Below are positions 35,527 through 43,274 of a stretch of DNA of 64,000 nucleotides, one piece after another; position 1 is the first letter of the stretch; each line of letters begins with the position of its first letter. Position numbers and translations under genes: made by a program. The stretch covers positions 1 through 64,000 of the forward strand of contig JALCBJ010000012.1 in the NCBI GenBank assembly GCA_028066595.1. The letters are read 5' to 3'. The notes under the pieces were generated by a model. That model was not told the origin of the DNA. It saw nothing but the letters and a program-made list of their open reading frames with translations, and made no database searches. This DNA comes from Thermoanaerobaculia bacterium (GTDB lineage Bacteria > Acidobacteriota > Thermoanaerobaculia > Multivoradales > J023).

Positions 35527-38313
35527 TCAGCCCGATCCGCTTCCCCGTCGGCCGGCGGGGCGACGGTACCCGTCGCTTTCGGTTCCGTCCCAGGCCAGGA
35601 GATTCATCAGCAGCCGGTACGCGCCTGGCACGCCGGCCGGTAGCTGGCGGAAGAAAGCTAGACCGGTGTAGACCCAGCGCCCTCGGCCGACCTCGGCCAC
35701 CAGCAAGCTCCCACGCACCTCGTCGCGACCCGGGTCCGCCATGGCGAGGAGGGGAGTGTAGGCGTCGTCCCAGGTGCCGGCGAAGTAGAGGCCCCGTTCT
35801 TGTACCCAGCCCTGCCAGTCGGCGCTGGTGATGCGATGGGGTGACGACAAGATCGGATGGTTGGGCAGCAGCATGCGGACCGACGCGCTCTCGTCGGTTA
35901 CTCGATCGTGGGGACGCCGGATGTCGAGGGGATAGGGCGCGTACCGGCCTCGGACGAACTGATATTGCTGGTACTGCACCACCACGAGACCGCCTTCTTC
36001 GGCGTAGCGCAGCAAGTTCCTGTTGGCGCGGCCCATCGCCGGATCGGCCTCGTAGGCACGGCTGCCCACGACGATGGCATCGAAGTCGGTCAAGTCGCCG
36101 GCGGCTGCGAGCTGTTCGGCGGTGAGGATCTCGAGTGGGAGGCCGAGCTCCCGCAGTAGATCCGGTACGCGATCCGATGCGCCTCGCACGTAGCCGATAC
36201 GAGATACGTCGGGTAATGCGATGTTGGCCACGGTGAGCTCGAGAGCCGCTGGCAGCGGACGGACGACGGGTCGGATGTGCTCGTAGTCGATGATCTGGAG
36301 GGAACGCTCCATCCGTAGCGTTCCCGGCGTCGAGTCGCTGCCCAAGAACTCCACCTCGATCCGGTATCGTCCGGTAGCGAGCTGTTCAGGCCTCGGGAGA
36401 TCGAGGGCCCGCGTGATGGTCGTCGCCGGTTCCAATCGCACCGGTTCCAGACTGTTGGCAGGCGTCCAGGTCCCTGCCGATTCCAACGGCTGAAAACGGA
36501 CGAACAGGCCACCGTCGATCGGTTCTCCGAGATGTGACGCGAGCGTTACTGTGACATCTCGTTTGGGATCGGCATCCCGATCGGTGGACCAGATCAGCAG
36601 ATCGTCCGACAGGGCCACCTCCACCGGCGGCACGACGCGCAGTGGTCGACGCACCTCGCCCCGAGCCTGATCACGGATGCGGAATACGACTTCCCGTTCC
36701 AGCTCGAACGCGACGCCTTGGAGGTTGTATTCGAAACGTGCGCGCAGCGGCGGCGGGCCGAAGGGCTCGCCGCGCACGGCCTCGGGAACGTCGCTCCAGT
36801 CGTAGAGATCACCATCCAGGGGGCGGTGCAGAAAGTACGGAACGGTGGGCTCGGCGTCAGCCGGAACCCTGAGGCGCAGTACCTGGTCGTCGTCGAGATG
36901 GGTGGTGAAGAAGCCCCGGGGCTGCGGTGGCGGAAGCGTCTGTTCGGGGAGCCACTCGCTGCCGTCTGTAGCTGTCAGGCGGACGGTCTGCAGCTCGGGC
37001 ACCGGGTCCTGCTCGGCGCGCCCCGACCCCTCGTGCCACGACTGCGCGCGTACGTCGAATTCCGCTCCCGGTATCAGGACGGCGGGGTCGGACACGTCGA
37101 GTTCTATGAAGGCATCAATGGCCAGACCCGCCGCGGCGGCCAGGGCTTCGTGGGCGATGCGACGTTTCTCTGAGACGATCTGCCGGACCACACGGACCCG
37201 GTCGGACGACCCGGACGCGAGCATCGAATCGACGGTCGCCAGACGTCCCACGATGCCCGAGAGCGCCGAGACCAAGAAACGCGGATCGTCGGCGAGACGC
37301 ACCGCCGAAAGATCGGCTCGTGAGGACTCGGCCGCGGCCTCGACGGCGTCGAGCTCGACGGCGACTCGTCGGCGGAGTTGTTCGTCTTCCAATGGATCTG
37401 CGATGGCGGACAGGCTCGTGTCGATACCCTCGAAGAGTCGACTTGCGGACTCGCCCGCGCCGGCGACCCAAGCCAGGCGCCCTTCAGCATCGCCCAGAGG
37501 CTGGAGCAGACCCATGTCTTGGCATCTGTGGCGACTACGACTCGCCATGGCGAGCTGGAAGATGGTGCGTCCGCTCATCGGCTCAACGGTACCGAGCGGC
37601 AGATGGATCGTCGGCGGTTCGTCTCCGCGCAGGAAAAAGGCGGCGCGGAACAGCGAGGCCGGCTGCCACGGCTCGTTTTCAGCTCGGGCGGCGTCGAAGA
37701 CGTCCTGCGCCACCACCGCGGATACCTGGTGGTGTCCGTGTCCCGCACGTTCGTCGGGCGGGAACACAGCCACGATCACCTGTGGCTTGAAGCGGCGAAC
37801 CACACGCAAAGCGTCGTCCACCAGTATCTCCAGCGGCCAGCGTCGTAGTGTCTCGTCCGGGGACCGTGTGTAGCCGAAGTCGTAGGCGCGGGCGAAGAAC
37901 TGGCGTGCACCGTCGACCTGCCGAGCTGCCTGGAGCTCTCGGGAGCGAAGGAGTCCGAGTCCGATCCCCAGTTCTTCGCCGAGCAAGTTCTGGCCGCCCT
38001 CTCCACGGGTCAATGAGAAGTAGGCGGCCTCTCCGCCGCGTGCGCGCGACACGTGGGTCAGCAGCGTGGTGTCCTCGTCGTCTGGGTGCGCCGCGATCAA
38101 GAGCAGCCGCTCATGGGTCGACAAACGCGCCAGGGAACGGTCGAGAAAGGGCAATCCGCCCGTGGTCGCGGGCTGGAGCGGGTCGACCTCCGCGACGGCC
38201 GAACCGGCGGGAGCTTCGGGTGCCGTGGGCAGGAGGGTCGCGGTCAGGATCACTAGGGCCACGAATCCCAGGGTGAAGCGCCGCCCTTCGGTTTCACGAG
38301 GTGGTTGGTGCAT
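35527..38313 (-). CDS. Large secreted PIG-L family deacetylase
   Basis: A 928-residue exported zinc deacetylase-like protein. Signal peptide at about residues 12-40, then a PIG-L/LmbE domain (about 65-240) with zinc ligands in LIAAHPDDEDTTLL and HGHHQVSAVVAQDV. The remaining two thirds comprise beta-rich modules and a Rossmann-like region (FDAIVVGSRAYEADPAMG) with MLLPNHPILSSPH and GWVQERGLYFAGTWDDAY, as in the PIG-L proteins annotated as N-acetylglucosaminyl-PI de-N-acetylase relatives of Acidobacteriota. The substrate is probably an N-acetylated glycan or amino sugar. The ATG at 38311-38313 begins the signal peptide region; the track start lies 47 codons upstream with no ribosome site. Confidence 0.84.
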   Translation of the reverse strand: MHQPPRETEGRRFTLGFVALVILTATLLPTAPEAPAGSAVAEVDPLQPATTGGLPFLDRSLARLSTHERLLLIAAHPDDEDTTLLTHVSRARGGEAAYFSLTRGEGGQNLLGEELGIGLGLLRSRELQAARQVDGARQFFARAYDFGYTRSPDETLRRWPLEILVDDALRVVRRFKPQVIVAVFPPDERAGHGHHQVSAVVAQDVFDAARAENEPWQPASLFRAAFFLRGDEPPTIHLPLGTVEPMSGRTIFQLAMASRSRHRCQDMGLLQPLGDAEGRLAWVAGAGESASRLFEGIDTSLSAIADPLEDEQLRRRVAVELDAVEAAAESSRADLSAVRLADDPRFLVSALSGIVGRLATVDSMLASGSSDRVRVVRQIVSEKRRIAHEALAAAAGLAIDAFIELDVSDPAVLIPGAEFDVRAQSWHEGSGRAEQDPVPELQTVRLTATDGSEWLPEQTLPPPQPRGFFTTHLDDDQVLRLRVPADAEPTVPYFLHRPLDGDLYDWSDVPEAVRGEPFGPPPLRARFEYNLQGVAFELEREVVFRIRDQARGEVRRPLRVVPPVEVALSDDLLIWSTDRDADPKRDVTVTLASHLGEPIDGGLFVRFQPLESAGTWTPANSLEPVRLEPATTITRALDLPRPEQLATGRYRIEVEFLGSDSTPGTLRMERSLQIIDYEHIRPVVRPLPAALELTVANIALPDVSRIGYVRGASDRVPDLLRELGLPLEILTAEQLAAAGDLTDFDAIVVGSRAYEADPAMGRANRNLLRYAEEGGLVVVQYQQYQFVRGRYAPYPLDIRRPHDRVTDESASVRMLLPNHPILSSPHRITSADWQGWVQERGLYFAGTWDDAYTPLLAMADPGRDEVRGSLLVAEVGRGRWVYTGLAFFRQLPAGVPGAYRLLMNLLAWDGTESDGYRRPAGRRGSGSG

Positions 38314-38389
38314 GGTGCCAGTGTAACCAGGGTGCACTCTGGCCGACATCGTGTATCCTGAACTTCGACGCACATTCCCTTCTACGAAA

Positions 38390-38947
38390 ATGACCGACGA
38401 CGCCCAGTGGTACAGCACCGAAGCCGATGAACACGGCTTCCTGGACTTCGACAAGCTGGCCCGGAAAGCTCGCGCCCTGAGCGAGGACGACTTTGTCGCC
38501 GCCTACCCGCGCCCGGCCTTGCGCGTGGTCTACCGCGGCGATGGTGTGGCCGACGAGCCCGCTTCGGATCGTTCGGGGGTGCAGCTCTTGACGGTGGCCG
38601 TGAAGAGTGTCGGTATTCTGCGCTACCTTTCCCGGGTTGCGTTCGTCGCGAAACGCCCCGGCGCACCCTTCGCTCACCTCGTCTCCATCGGGCGCTCCAA
38701 CAACAACGACATCACCATGGCGGTGGAGTCGGTGTCGAAGGTCCACGGCTATCTGGTTTTGGAAGAAGGCCGTTGCAGATTCACCGACCACGGCTCGACC
38801 AACGGTTCCAAGTTGAACGGCGCGCCATTGGAGAAGAACGAAAAGTACACGCTCGGTGACGGCGACATCCTGCATCTCGGTCTAGAGACGGCGCTCGAGT
38901 TCCTGACTCCGATGAGCCTCTACCGAAAGCTGAGGGCCGGGAGCTAG
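38390..38947 (+). CDS. FHA-domain protein
   Basis: A 185-residue cytoplasmic protein with a C-terminal forkhead-associated phosphothreonine-binding domain (about residues 75-165). It contains the FHA core SIGRSNNNDITM, VSKVHGYLVLE, DHGSTNGSKLNG and YTLGDGDILHLG. The conserved Ser-Arg and Thr-Asn residues that contact phosphothreonine are there. The N-terminal 70 residues are not recognised. It could read the output of Ser/Thr kinases such as the one at 29-31 kb. ATG at 38390 is chosen over the upstream track start. Confidence 0.82.
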   Translation: MTDDAQWYSTEADEHGFLDFDKLARKARALSEDDFVAAYPRPALRVVYRGDGVADEPASDRSGVQLLTVAVKSVGILRYLSRVAFVAKRPGAPFAHLVSIGRSNNNDITMAVESVSKVHGYLVLEEGRCRFTDHGSTNGSKLNGAPLEKNEKYTLGDGDILHLGLETALEFLTPMSLYRKLRAGS

Positions 38948-39068
38948 CTCGGAGAAGAGCAATGCGGCCCAGGGCCGCGATGGCCAACCAGCGGAAACGG
39001 AACCGCTTGTACTTCAAAGGTCCGGTCGCAGGGTGGGAATTCGACCGACCGAGCCCAGGTTCTTTAGA

Positions 39069-39944
39069 ATGATGGATCTGGGGATGTTGAGAGGACGCCC
39101 ACAGCCCGCCCGTAGAGTTCGTAGGTCAGACCTGGGTGCTGACCACCCATCGCTGTCGTCGAGCGCCCACGTGCCGCCCAAACGGGGGCAATCGTTACGA
39201 TTGGTGTCGCTGAATCTGGCGCACGGCCGTCGCGTGTCCGCTCATCAGGCCTTCCTCAAGCGCGGCACGGCAGAGAAGAACGTCGGCCAGGTGGCGAAGC
39301 TGCTCCGGCAGCTGGCGCCCGACGTGGTGGCTCTCCAGGAAGCCGACGGACCCTCGGCTTGGAGCGGCAACTTCGACCACGTGGCCACGCTGGCAGACCG
39401 TGCGCGCCTGGGAGATCATTTCCGCGGCAATCACAACCCGTTCGGTTCGGATCGCTATCCGTTGGCATCGGGTACGGCCCTGATGGCCGCGATGCCGTTG
39501 GAGGATCAGCTGTCGGAGCCCTTCGCCACGAACTGGCGCGACACCAAGGGATTCGTGGTCGCTGCCTGCCAGGTACCTCAGTGGACCGATCGGACCATCG
39601 ATGTCGTGTCGGTCCATCTCGATTTCCTGCGCCCGGGCATTCGTCGCCAGCAGATTTTGCGGTTGGTGCACGCGTTGATCCACCGCCGCCGTCCCCTGGT
39701 GGTCATGGGCGACCTCAATTGTTGTTGGCAGCGCGAAAGCACGACTCTGGAACTGTTCCGCGAGCACCTCGACCTCCATGCCTACTTGCCCTACGAGTCG
39801 GCGCCCACGTTCCCGTCGAGCAAGCCACGCCGCCGCCTCGACTGGGTTCTGGCCTCGAAGGACCTAGCGTTCGGTGACTACCACACGTTGCGCTCGCCCC
39901 TGTCGGATCATCTGGCTATCGTCGCCGACATCCACCCCGCCTAA
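39069..39944 (+). CDS. Endonuclease/exonuclease/phosphatase family protein
   Basis: A member of the EEP (DNase I/exonuclease III-like metal phosphoesterase) superfamily, about 291 residues. Family motifs are ordered as usual: LRLVSLNLAHG, PDVVALQEAD, a central WRDTKGFVVAA with DVVSVHLDFLRPG, PLVVMGDLNCCW and the C-terminal LRSPLSDHLAIVADI. The substrate (nucleic acid, lipid or sugar phosphate) cannot be told. No signal peptide. The start is uncertain: ATG at 39069, 39072 or 39084, the last with a GGAT site. Confidence 0.8.
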   Translation: MMDLGMLRGRPQPARRVRRSDLGADHPSLSSSAHVPPKRGQSLRLVSLNLAHGRRVSAHQAFLKRGTAEKNVGQVAKLLRQLAPDVVALQEADGPSAWSGNFDHVATLADRARLGDHFRGNHNPFGSDRYPLASGTALMAAMPLEDQLSEPFATNWRDTKGFVVAACQVPQWTDRTIDVVSVHLDFLRPGIRRQQILRLVHALIHRRRPLVVMGDLNCCWQRESTTLELFREHLDLHAYLPYESAPTFPSSKPRRRLDWVLASKDLAFGDYHTLRSPLSDHLAIVADIHPA

Positions 39945-39962
39945 CTGAAGCCAAGGCGGGAC

Positions 39963-39991
39963 TTGCAACATACGGTAGACTTGCCTACAAT
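39963..39991 (+). promoter_or_regulatory. Sigma-70-type promoter for tRNA-Glu
   Basis: TTGCAA, exactly 17-base spacer, TACAAT. It sits 62 bases upstream of tRNA-Glu in an intergenic space. Confidence 0.65.
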
Positions 39992-40053
39992 ACCGCTCCC
40001 CTGCAGGGCTCAGGTGCGTACGCCGGCCTGCAAAGGGACGCCATGAGCACCGT

Positions 40054-40129
40054 GGCCCGTTCGTCTAGCGGTTCAGGACGCCGGCCTCTCACGCCGGTAA
40101 CACGGGTTCGAATCCCGTACGGGCTACCA
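40054..40129 (+). tRNA. tRNA-Glu (anticodon CTC)
   Basis: A 76-nt cloverleaf with encoded CCA. The acceptor GGCCCGT pairs with ACGGGCT through a G-U at the first pair; the anticodon stem CCGGC/GCCGG encloses CTCTCAC, giving CTC. It marks the left edge of the accessory region, but I found no direct repeat of its 3' end further right. Confidence 0.94.
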
Positions 40130-40307
40130 AGACTTGGTGAGGAGGCGCGCGCACTACCGGGGCGGTTGTTGGGATATGCCGACCGCCATAAGACTTCCCA
40201 TTCGAACTGAAGCAGAGCCTCGTACTGTATTTGGAGCCAGGGGGCAACATCACTTCAATCTCAAGGAAGCGCCGTCCGCAACTCAAGATCGACTACCGCC
40301 TGCCGCA

Positions 40308-42353
40308 TCAGTTGTTGGCGTTCTCTTCGGATCTGATGGCGCCGCCTAGCTTTAGGACTCGGCTTCCGATGAAATAGTAGGGTTCGTTGTCGAGAGACAC
40401 GTCGATCCCGATGCCGAGTTGGAACCAGTCCTTGGCGAAGCTGATGGTCAGGCCGAGTCCGATCTCCTGTTCACTGTCCTTGTTCAGGTCTAGGGCGACG
40501 GCGTGGAATCCGAAGCCAAAGCGTTCGAACCACCGAGGGTTCCATTGCGCGGGTCGCTGGAGTTCGGAAGCGTCTCTCCACTTGCGATGGAGAAAAAGCC
40601 AGGAGGTGTGGGGAACGAAGGCCTGGGCTTCGTCGTCGGCTCCTTCCAGGGGATCGAGCGAGCTGAGATAGGCGATGCCGAGGGAGGGCTGGTTATACCA
40701 GCCGAACCGGAGGAGGCGGAAGGTCTGCGAGACTTCGTCGACGATCCGCGGTTCGTTCTCACCATCGAGGCTGTAGAGCCAGGCGCGTAGGACGAGCAGG
40801 TCGTCTTCCCTCCGCGGGTTGATCCTCTGGAGTTCGAGCTGGGTGGATTTGGCGACAGAGAGCAGGCGGAGGGGAGACGTCTGGGGACGTCCCTCCTTCA
40901 GGAGAGACGAAAGCGCTTCGAGAGCGGGCGGGTGTCCAGGGAAGACTCGGAGCTTTGCGATCAGGGCGCGGGCTTCGTCGGGAAGTTCCTGGATCGCGGT
41001 GCCGAGGTCGCGTAGGGGTTGGAGTGCGGGCTCCCAGATCGGGAGGAGAGATTCGCCGAGCGCGTCGGGAAGTGAGCCGAGGATCTCTTCGAGATCAGTT
41101 CGGGTGTCGGCGAGCGACCCGGCCAGATCGGACGTCGAGGGCAGGGAGGTGTTTTCGAGGTTCGACAGTGCCTCTAGGATGGACGCGACTCGAAGGAAGA
41201 GTTCCAGCCCATCGACTTTCTCCGCGTCCCGCACCTGCTCGGCGATGCCCTCTAGGTTCTCGATCAGATCCAACAAAGACGGGCGGGCCAAGGCGACTCG
41301 GACCTCCAGCTCGCGGAGCGACTGGCGGGCCTGATTCCGAACGAGATCCGCCTGGCTCTCCAGAGCGCTTTCGGTCGAGTCCTGGAGTCCGTCCCAGTCC
41401 AGGGTGCGGAGTGACTTCACCTGGACTGTGATCTCCTCGATCCGGTCTTCGATCGTAGTGATCTCGTCCGCGAGCTCACCCCGGCGGAAGGCTTCCTTCA
41501 AGACTTCGCCCACCGACCGACCCGATTGCAGGGCGGCGTTCCAGGTCTGGGCGATGGCGTCCAATTGCTGACGAGCTTCTTCCATCTTCGCGAGCTGATC
41601 TGGTGTGGGGACGATCCGGAGCTTGTCGATCGGCCGAGGGGCGGGCAGATCGAGGGTGCTGTAGTGGGCGAGACCCTGAGGGGTTCGCCCTCCCTTGGAG
41701 GAAAGGTGGTCGACCGCCATCGCCAGGGCGAAGCCCTCGCCCGAGATGTCCTCAAGTTCGCGGAGCTCTGCCGCGGTTCTCTCCAACTCCCTCGAAACGG
41801 CTTCTCCGAACGGTCCCCAGCTCTCACCGACCAACCAGCGGTCGGCGAGCTGGCGGTCGAGAGCGCCGGTATTGACGGCGGTCAGCAAATGCGCGGAGAG
41901 GCGCTGCATTGCCTCCTCGTGATCCGCAGAGAGGGCTTCGACGTCTTCTCCGCTGTTCTGGTTCTCCAGGGCCCTCGCGACTTTGGTGGTCGCATCGCTC
42001 GCGGCGGCGATTCCCTGGACGAGCTCTCTCAGGAGAGTGGCCCTCGCGTGGAGCAATCGGTGAGCCGGGCTCTGGGAGGTTCCGAGTACCGACTGGCCGC
42101 GGAGGTCGACTCGGATCCGAATCGAAGAGTTGACGTCGACGTCCTGGGTTTCGACGCCGAGGAGGAGGGGCAGCTCGCCGGAGACCGGTGCCGCGATCGA
42201 TCGGTTGTACTCGCTCAGAGTCAAGATCGAGTGGAGCGGGCTCGTCTCGTCGGTCGCTCTACCCGGCGCAGAATCGTCTGCCAACAGCGAGGCCGGGAAG
42301 ACGCCGAGAGCGAAGGCCGCTCCGAGAGCAAAGGGTCTTGAGGGCAGCCTCAT
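40308..42353 (-). CDS. Exported helical protein with beta-rich C-terminus, function unknown (hydrolase operon gene 4)
   Basis: I do not recognise this 681-residue protein. A clear signal peptide (about 1-25, FALGAAFALGVFPASLLADD) is followed by about 480 residues rich in amphipathic helix with coiled-coil character (e.g. RQSLRELEVRVALARPSLLD, KMEEARQQLDAIAQTWNAA). The last 170 residues are beta-rich with alternating aromatic strands (FGFGFHAVALDLNKDSEQEI, WFQLGIGIDVSL), as in small outer-membrane barrels. The ATG overlaps the M15 gene's stop (TGATG) and has GGAGG upstream, so it is translated with the peptidase. It may be the surface or export-linked partner of the operon; this is inference. 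Confidence 0.7.
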   Translation of the reverse strand: MRLPSRPFALGAAFALGVFPASLLADDSAPGRATDETSPLHSILTLSEYNRSIAAPVSGELPLLLGVETQDVDVNSSIRIRVDLRGQSVLGTSQSPAHRLLHARATLLRELVQGIAAASDATTKVARALENQNSGEDVEALSADHEEAMQRLSAHLLTAVNTGALDRQLADRWLVGESWGPFGEAVSRELERTAAELRELEDISGEGFALAMAVDHLSSKGGRTPQGLAHYSTLDLPAPRPIDKLRIVPTPDQLAKMEEARQQLDAIAQTWNAALQSGRSVGEVLKEAFRRGELADEITTIEDRIEEITVQVKSLRTLDWDGLQDSTESALESQADLVRNQARQSLRELEVRVALARPSLLDLIENLEGIAEQVRDAEKVDGLELFLRVASILEALSNLENTSLPSTSDLAGSLADTRTDLEEILGSLPDALGESLLPIWEPALQPLRDLGTAIQELPDEARALIAKLRVFPGHPPALEALSSLLKEGRPQTSPLRLLSVAKSTQLELQRINPRREDDLLVLRAWLYSLDGENEPRIVDEVSQTFRLLRFGWYNQPSLGIAYLSSLDPLEGADDEAQAFVPHTSWLFLHRKWRDASELQRPAQWNPRWFERFGFGFHAVALDLNKDSEQEIGLGLTISFAKDWFQLGIGIDVSLDNEPYYFIGSRVLKLGGAIRSEENANN

Positions 42354-43261
42354 CACAGCTCCTCCGGTGGGAAGAACGCAGCGTGGATGTCGAGATTGTC
42401 GGCGAGCTCTTCCAGCAAGTAGGAATGGGTCCGCTGCCGGTCGAGGCCCGTTCCCCGAGAGAGTCGGACGACCGGGACGGGGCCGCCCTGCCAGATAAGG
42501 GCCCGAAGCTGTGCGTCGAGGTCCTGCGGAGCCGTGATGAGGTGGACTCTCGGCCTTCCCGCGTACATCGGAGAGGAGCAAAAGCCCCGAACCCGCTCTA
42601 GGGTCTGGTCGAAGGTCGCGGCATCCACGCCGGGCAGGCGGGTGAAGACAAGGAAGATGGTCCAGGGCGCCGCGAGCGCGCTCCTTAGCGCTGCCGATTC
42701 ATCGAGCGGCAAGCCGGCCGCTACGATCGCTCCCGCGTCGTGGTCTCCCGCCGGCGGGCCGTAAGTCTCGTCGATGAGTTCTGAAAGCTCCAAGCCGCTG
42801 GTCCACTGGAAGTGGACGTACTCACGAAAGCGAGCCCACCGTCCCGCCCACTCCAGACCGATCCCCTCACCGATCTCACCGACGCGCCGCCAGAGCTCGC
42901 CATCGGCGCCCGTTGTCCTCCAGACGGGCTTGCCGCCCCGGAGTGGCACGCAATCGTACGCTCTTCCGTGCTGGTGGAGGGATTGACCCGGGCCCGCAAA
43001 GGTCCGCTTCGGCTTTGGTCCCGGACCCATCTCCCGTTGGACCGACCCCAGTGCGGGGTAGCCGAGGGCCTCGAGCTGGCGTGCCTTCCGAAGGATCTGC
43101 TCGATCGTTCGACCTCGCGCGTACATCTCGGCCTGCTCGCGTTCCGACCGGAGGGTGCAGTAGATCAGCAGGTCGATGCCGAGAATCCTGCATCGGTCCT
43201 GGTGCTCGAGCGCCATCTCGCGAAGGCGGTCTCGAAGAAGATCGAGACTTCGGGATGCCAT
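42353..43261 (-). CDS. Endolysin-like M15 peptidase with unknown C-terminal domain (hydrolase operon gene 3)
   Basis: A 302-residue protein whose first ~155 residues match L-alanyl-D-glutamate (M15) endolysin-type peptidases that cleave peptidoglycan stems. It has YCTLRSEREQAEMYARGRT, the zinc motif SLHQHGRAYD (SxHxxGxAxD: His96 or His98, Asp103), GLEWAG and the last ligand in REYVHFQW (His150). Residues about 165-302 form a second alpha/beta domain (IFLVFTRLPGVDA, RVHLITAPQDLDAQL) that I cannot assign. There is no signal peptide, unusual for a wall-acting enzyme unless it leaves by lysis or a dedicated export system. It sits 13 bases after the fused C1-hydrolase gene. Confidence 0.78.
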   Translation of the reverse strand: MASRSLDLLRDRLREMALEHQDRCRILGIDLLIYCTLRSEREQAEMYARGRTIEQILRKARQLEALGYPALGSVQREMGPGPKPKRTFAGPGQSLHQHGRAYDCVPLRGGKPVWRTTGADGELWRRVGEIGEGIGLEWAGRWARFREYVHFQWTSGLELSELIDETYGPPAGDHDAGAIVAAGLPLDESAALRSALAAPWTIFLVFTRLPGVDAATFDQTLERVRGFCSSPMYAGRPRVHLITAPQDLDAQLRALIWQGGPVPVVRLSRGTGLDRQRTHSYLLEELADNLDIHAAFFPPEEL

Positions 43262-43274
43262 TCCGTTTCCTTTC

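Noticed and set aside
40089-40286. Minus-strand ORF ending VARTGFEPVLPA over tRNA-Glu
   Set aside because: That peptide is the usual reverse translation of a tRNA gene with its CCA end; it is a shadow of tRNA-Glu.
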